Origin: Ostrinia nubilalis
Lineage: Eukaryota; Arthropoda; Insecta; Lepidoptera; Crambidae
NCBI RefSeq assembly: GCF_963855985.1
Contig: NC_087106.1
Span: 8,105,001 to 8,169,000 of the forward strand
DNA length: 64,000 nt
Direction: 5' to 3'
A program made the translations under genes and the position numbers. Within the stretch, counting starts at the first letter, position 1, and every line of letters begins with the position of its first letter. Below are positions 33,301 to 39,300 of the stretch, piece by piece. Under the pieces are notes generated by a model. It searched no databases. It was not told the origin of the DNA and was given only the letters and a program-made list of their open reading frames with translations.

Positions 33301-36300
33301 CAAGATGGCGACATAGAGCGATTTGTCTATTAACTAGAGACGTAACTACATACTAGTGTAGATCTGCTGAATCGGTAAATAGGGTTCAATATTAATAAAT
33401 ACAACACTTATGTTATAGCAGTGTGGCCAACTTGATTAGACATAAGATCTACTGTTTACTAACGAAACCCTGGACGATCTACCAATGAGGGTTTTCGCGA
33501 TTGAAAAATCCGCCAGATGGCAATACGTAGACGCGAGGTCCAAATGCTGCATGATTGGTTATTATTGACATGACATTGACAAATATGTCAAAATCCACCA
33601 ATCACGCAGCATTTGGACCTCCCGTCTACGTATTGCCACCTGGCGGATTTTTCAGTCGCGAAAACCCTCATTACATACTTCTTGAAATCTTAAATGAAAC
33701 AGCATAGTTTAGTACACAATCATGTAGTATTTTTTGCCTTGCCACGATCGACTGGACTAATAGTCGCGATCGACCGGTAGGCCACCCCTGTATTATAGAC
33801 TTGATTTAGGCACATTGTTCACGGTCCGTCAATAGGGTATTTGCCACCATTCCCCAATAATTCTAAAGCACAACTTTTTTAAAAAGGCACTTCATTCTGG
33901 TCTTAAAAACTTAATTCATTTTAAATTACCTGTAAATTAAGATTTTTGGTTGCATTTGAATTGAAAAAAGTAGTTTAATTTAGTTGACAAAATCGTGACG
34001 TCACTCTCTCTCTCTCTCTCTCGTTTTGAGTTTTATAAAGCACGTCCATTGATTGGTGGTGGCAAATACCCTATTGACAAATGCATGACGATAGTTGCGA
34101 CGCAACGTGCCGCTCTGTCTGTGGACATATAGTTTTGTTTTTACGCAAGATGCAAGCAATCGTCAATATGACGATATGTGGATAGTAGGTCTTACTATCA
34201 AACATTCGTCAGCTAATAACCCCCCCACACTAGCGTCTGTCCTGCATAGCCGTTCGATGAACGTAAACTCAGCTCAGACGCTGCTACGCGACTCTGGTGG
34301 GGCAAATTAGTACGCTGCGCTAGCGCTGCAACTGCGTGACCTTTCGAGACCGGCTAGAAAAATCGATCGAACCAAGGTTATTCGACTTTATTACAAATCT
34401 TAGCCACCGATTGCTAATTGTAAAATGAGGGCTATCGTTTTAGCACACACCAGTTGGCGCCACTGTTGAGAAAGGTTTGTCACTCGCTAATAGCAGAGTA
34501 AATACAAATGAGTAGGTTATCTTCATAGAAACGCACCGAGCGCGGTTTGTATGTGAGCGCGACAAAATTCGGCGCAACTCCCCGCTAATCCACGCTTAAT
34601 TTTGTCAGTGTGTGCGTGCGTGCCGCATACGTATTGACGCGCTCGCTCTACAAACCGCGCTCGGTGCGTTTCTATGAAGATAACCTACTCATTGGTATTT
34701 TACTCAGCTAGTAGCTAAGAGTGGCGCCAACTAGTGAGCGCTGAATCGGTAGGAGCACTATACAATTTTCAATCACGAGGATGGCGCCACCGTAGAGTTA
34801 TGTACTGTCACTCGTCAGTGATGCCAACTAACTGTTAAGCATAAAAACGATAGCTCTCATTGAACGCGGCGCTGTCATTGGTTGGCGTAGCGTTACTATT
34901 GTACAAGTATAGTCTGATCTCTGAGCACGTAGAATTTTGTCCAATGACCCCAAGCTACCCATCTTTATCGCTCGCGCGTAATTATATTGCTGTTGCTGTC
35001 GCGACTGTGCGACGGGCACCCGCAGTGAGTGTGCGAGCGCAACAGCAACATAATTACGCGCGAGCAATAAGGATGGGTAGCTTGGGGTCATTAGACAAAA
35101 TTCTACGTGCTTAGAGACCGGGCTTTAGCAACTGGTTGCTAAGATCTGTAATACGCATGCGGAATTATGCGTCATGAATAGCGTCTGCGCCGCGACGTTT
35201 GCGTCACGTTATCAAACGCTTACGCTTGACAAATGCTAGTGTGAAGGGAAAAAGACATAAATTATTATCGTTGCACTCGCACAAACTGCACACACTGGGG
35301 CCACTAGCTACGGTTATATGGGGGCAGTAGCTACTGTGTGACATAGGGGGGCTAGGTGGATCACATGAGGGACACCAGTATGCGGCGTCCATTGTGTCAC
35401 AGACGACATGAATTTATTTATTTACGCATAGAGACAGGTAATAAAGGTAAATATACGAAGTGTCCGGACTATATTAAACAGTGTCCGTACCTTGTTCAGT
35501 CAGCAGTTTGGGCGACGACTGCATCTGCTTGTCGGCCACCTCCATCTGGCGGCGGAATGTTATCAGCTGCTGCTCCAGCTCCGATATCAGTTCCTTCACG
35601 TACGCTGGTGGGGCCGAACGTTCTAGTTCCAGTCCTGGAATTTTTTTTAGCTATAATAGTATACAACTGACAAGATGATTGAGTTTGATTAAAGTTAAAG
35701 ATCCTGACATAAATAGGAGTTGCAGTGGTGGGATAATTCCCATTAACTGTTACATTGGGACAACAAATGTGATGATAACTGGGTAATGACAGATAATAAA
35801 AAAATATTAGACACGTATTTTTTTTTCATCGGAAATTATTACAGTATTGTATTATATTGAGTTGAAATGTCGCGTGACATCACTTTTGTTTGAGTAAAAA
35901 ATCTACATAAGCGTGAGATAATGCGTCATTTCAATTCGATGTAGCACTGTTATTATTTAATTATGAAAGAAAATAAAAAATGCGAGTCAAATATTTTCTA
36001 ATTATCTGTCTGACGGACTAATAAATAACGAAAAAAAAAAAATTGAAATTTTGTAATCTAGCCTGCCTATTATGTACAGAAAACACGTATACAAACTTGG
36101 AGAAATTGTATTATAGCAGCCCAACTGTGTCGGTGTCGGATTTTCCGAATTGAGATCCACTATTGTGGTGGACTCACTCGTCGTTCGTTCGTTTCAGCCA
36201 AATAACGTCCACAGCTGGACAAAGGCCTCTCCCAAGGTTTTCCACAATGAACGGTCCTGCGCTGCCCGCATCCAGGCTCTTCCCGCGACCTTTACCAGAT

Positions 36301-39300
36301 CGTCGGTCCACCTAGTAGGAGGCCTGCCCACGCTACGTCTTCCAGCCCGTGGTCGCCACTCGAGAATTTTCCTGCCCCAACGGCCATCGTCTCTACGAGC
36401 TATGTGCCCCGCCCACTGCCACTTGATTTTAGCAATTCTGCGAGCTATGTCGGTTACTTTGGTTCTCCTGCGGATCTCCTCATTTCTGATTCGATCACAC
36501 AGGGAAACTCTAAGCATAGATGGACTCACTCGTAACACAGGCATATTTGGCTTACTGGGACTATTAGTAATTTGTTTCTACAAAAAACACTCATTTTATT
36601 AACCTGGTTGTGCCGCTTCCCTCGCAGCGCCCTCGGCAGCCGCTAGGGCTGCGGCGGCGGCGGAGCGGAGCCTCCGCGAGTGAGCCCGCGCTCTACTGAC
36701 CTCTCCACTTAAAGATAGCGCCAGCCTGAGAGTGGACTCTGCTTCGCGAGCCACCTGGGAACGGCGCTTATTATTAAGGGCGAGAATTATATGCAAATTT
36801 ACAACTGTACAAATAATAATAAACAAATAAATAAATATCCTTGGACATTATACACTACGCTTCTAGTCCCAAACTAAGCAAAACTTGTACTATGGGCACT
36901 AGACAACGGATAAAAACATACTTAAATACATACATATTATACATAGTAACACTCAGACCCATCACTGAAATTAAAATTCATCATTTCAATTTCTGCGCGA
37001 CCGGGAAGAATCGAACCCGGGACCTCTCGGCATATTAGTTCGTTCCGAACCACTACACCAAACGGCCGACTAAAAACTGTATGTTTCCCAAATATAAATA
37101 AATAGTCTTTATATTTAGGGCCCTACATCATTATGATGTGGATATTCCATAAAAAATATATGGTGATGATGATAGCATAAAAAGTAACTATTGACTAGTG
37201 ATGTCCATATAACCTATCTATTTCATACAACAACATAATAACAGAGGAAATAATGTTATTTATGAATGTCTCTATAAAAAGGCAGAGTAATGCTCTGAAC
37301 AGACTGACTGACTGAACTGACTGGAAGTTCTTGAAAAATAATAAATTAAATCCTATACATTGAAATAAATAAATTAAATAATTATAACTCAGTCAATAAA
37401 ATAATAAATGAAGGGTAACAAGCTTAATTACCTTGTGCAATGGTTTGATGGAGACCCTCATGACATCAGAACTCAAGGACTTCTGTTTCTTGACAAACTC
37501 CTTGAATGTGTCTATGGTGGTGGATATTTCATTTGGAAGCTTCTGCTGCTTTGGTGGTTCAGCTGCAAATATTACAAGTTCATTTATAAACCAGTCATTT
37601 ATATTAAAAAAGTAATTATTAAAACAGGTATTACCTACAGGTCCAGCACAGAGTCAAGTGTCTGAGGTATGGGAACAGTGCAGGAGGGTGTTTTTGATCA
37701 CAAAAATCTATTCGATATCAATTGTCAGCGAGACTTTCAGACTTGTGAGATGTTCTGTTCTGTCACGTGATCACGTCATATCACACTGTCTATCGCCCGT
37801 ATTCACAAATGATGCTTGTTTAAGTGAAGCAGCAGATCGAACGCACAGCGTTGAATAGAGCTCTGTGATTGGTTCGCAGGGTTCGAAATTATCGGATAAT
37901 TATCCTATAATGGTTCGTATGTCACCCTGTGCGTTCACGCGCACTGTGAGACCTCATAGTAATGTTTGTGAATACGGGCGTATGTCGCTACCTCAGGCAC
38001 TTACTCAGATATGTGCTAAACTCTTTTGTTTATGCCTGTAACTACTTCTATTGGTAAAAATAGTTTACTCACTTTTGACATCTGCTGCATTTCCAGTCCC
38101 AGTAGAGGGCGCTACGCCACCCAATCCAAGACTAGTGGAGCCTGCACAAATACAAATATTATTAAAAAAGCTTTTTGGTTCATTTCATTTAATATACAAA
38201 AAGTTGAAAAGATTACCAACTTTAGCCTAATTGCATTAAATGTGTAAGTAACTTAACATTTAATTTTGATTCCATTTTAAAGAACTAAAATATTGAAAAA
38301 AAAAAAGTTTTTGAAAGGCAAATGATTTAAAACCAATTCAAAATTACCTAATGTCGAAGGTTGTGTACCGGTCACAGTGGTTGTTCCTAATTTTGTACCT
38401 AAAAAGCCAATTGAAAGTAAATAAAACAGAATATAATTTTGTGCACAGAATACAAAATAAAATAAATGAACTAACAACATATTGGAAACAAAACACTAGA
38501 AAATATATCAATGAAAAAAGATACATACTAATAAAACAATTATTTATTAGAAAGAAATAATACCTAGTAGTACAAAGACTAAGTATGGATAAATGATTTC
38601 TAAATACTGCAGTATTACCACAGAATAATAATAAGTACTACGTACAGAAGTTTTACTTCGCGAAGGTATTTAAAAAAATGTATGCTCAATGTCATTAACA
38701 ATATGGTGTAATTTAGCCTGTCTCAAGAGTTAAGCACCATTTTGTTGACAAACGTCAGTGTTCGGCACTGCACCGAAGCTATAGGGCTGACTTCGGTAAA
38801 ATGATGTGACGTGAGGTGCCAAACTGCGGAAAATGGCGGAGGAAATACATGATTTAGCATGAATTATCATGAATAATATTAACTATTTATTTACCTCTCA
38901 GTGTCTTGAGGCAACTTAAAAAAGTACTTTCTGTGTTTTTATTATTATTATTTAGGCAGTTAAATACTGCACAGTATTTAGTACACCATTTTCTTTATTT
39001 TCTTCCATCATACACAAGAATACGCGTGCGTGAGTCAATGTTCGCTCGTATGTGAGGCCTTGTCGAATAGTATCCTGTAGGTGGGCCATCGTGCGTGTTT
39101 TGTTTTAGATGTAAACTCGCGGAGATGAACAGGCCTGGTATTACGTACAAAACTTATCATTCAGAGTATCTCACCGCAAGATGGTGACATAGTTTTGTAA
39201 CAGTTTCTTTTAGGGCTCTTAGTGGTATAACTGCACGGGTCACAAGCTATCGGACTCAGTTCAAAAGTAGGTTTCGGACTGGCTTCAAAGTGTGCTGATG

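Larger units (their letters stand above)
29802..33406 (-). mobile_element. Copia LTR retrotransposon, RT-deleted, in Nup58 intron 9
   Basis: Two 177-bp LTRs, identical by eye, are flanked by the perfect 5-bp duplication CTTAT (29797-29801, 33407-33411). Coding strand is minus, the same sense as Nup58. Total 3605 bp against about 5 kb for intact Copia. A primer site GGTTATGGGCCCAG follows the 5' LTR. Gag, protease and integrase are open; the reverse transcriptase is missing and RNase H starts in another frame. The insertion lies 19 bp upstream of the exon 10 acceptor, and the LTR carries AATAAA in gene sense. Confidence 0.95.

Noticed and set aside
33484..33672. CRISPR-like or regulatory inverted repeat
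   Set aside because: Eukaryotic context and homology to other dispersed hairpins show it is a MITE.
36998..37070. Possible tRNA gene (A and B boxes on the minus strand)
   Set aside because: It is the head of a SINE with an (AAAT)n tail; the acceptor stem does not pair.
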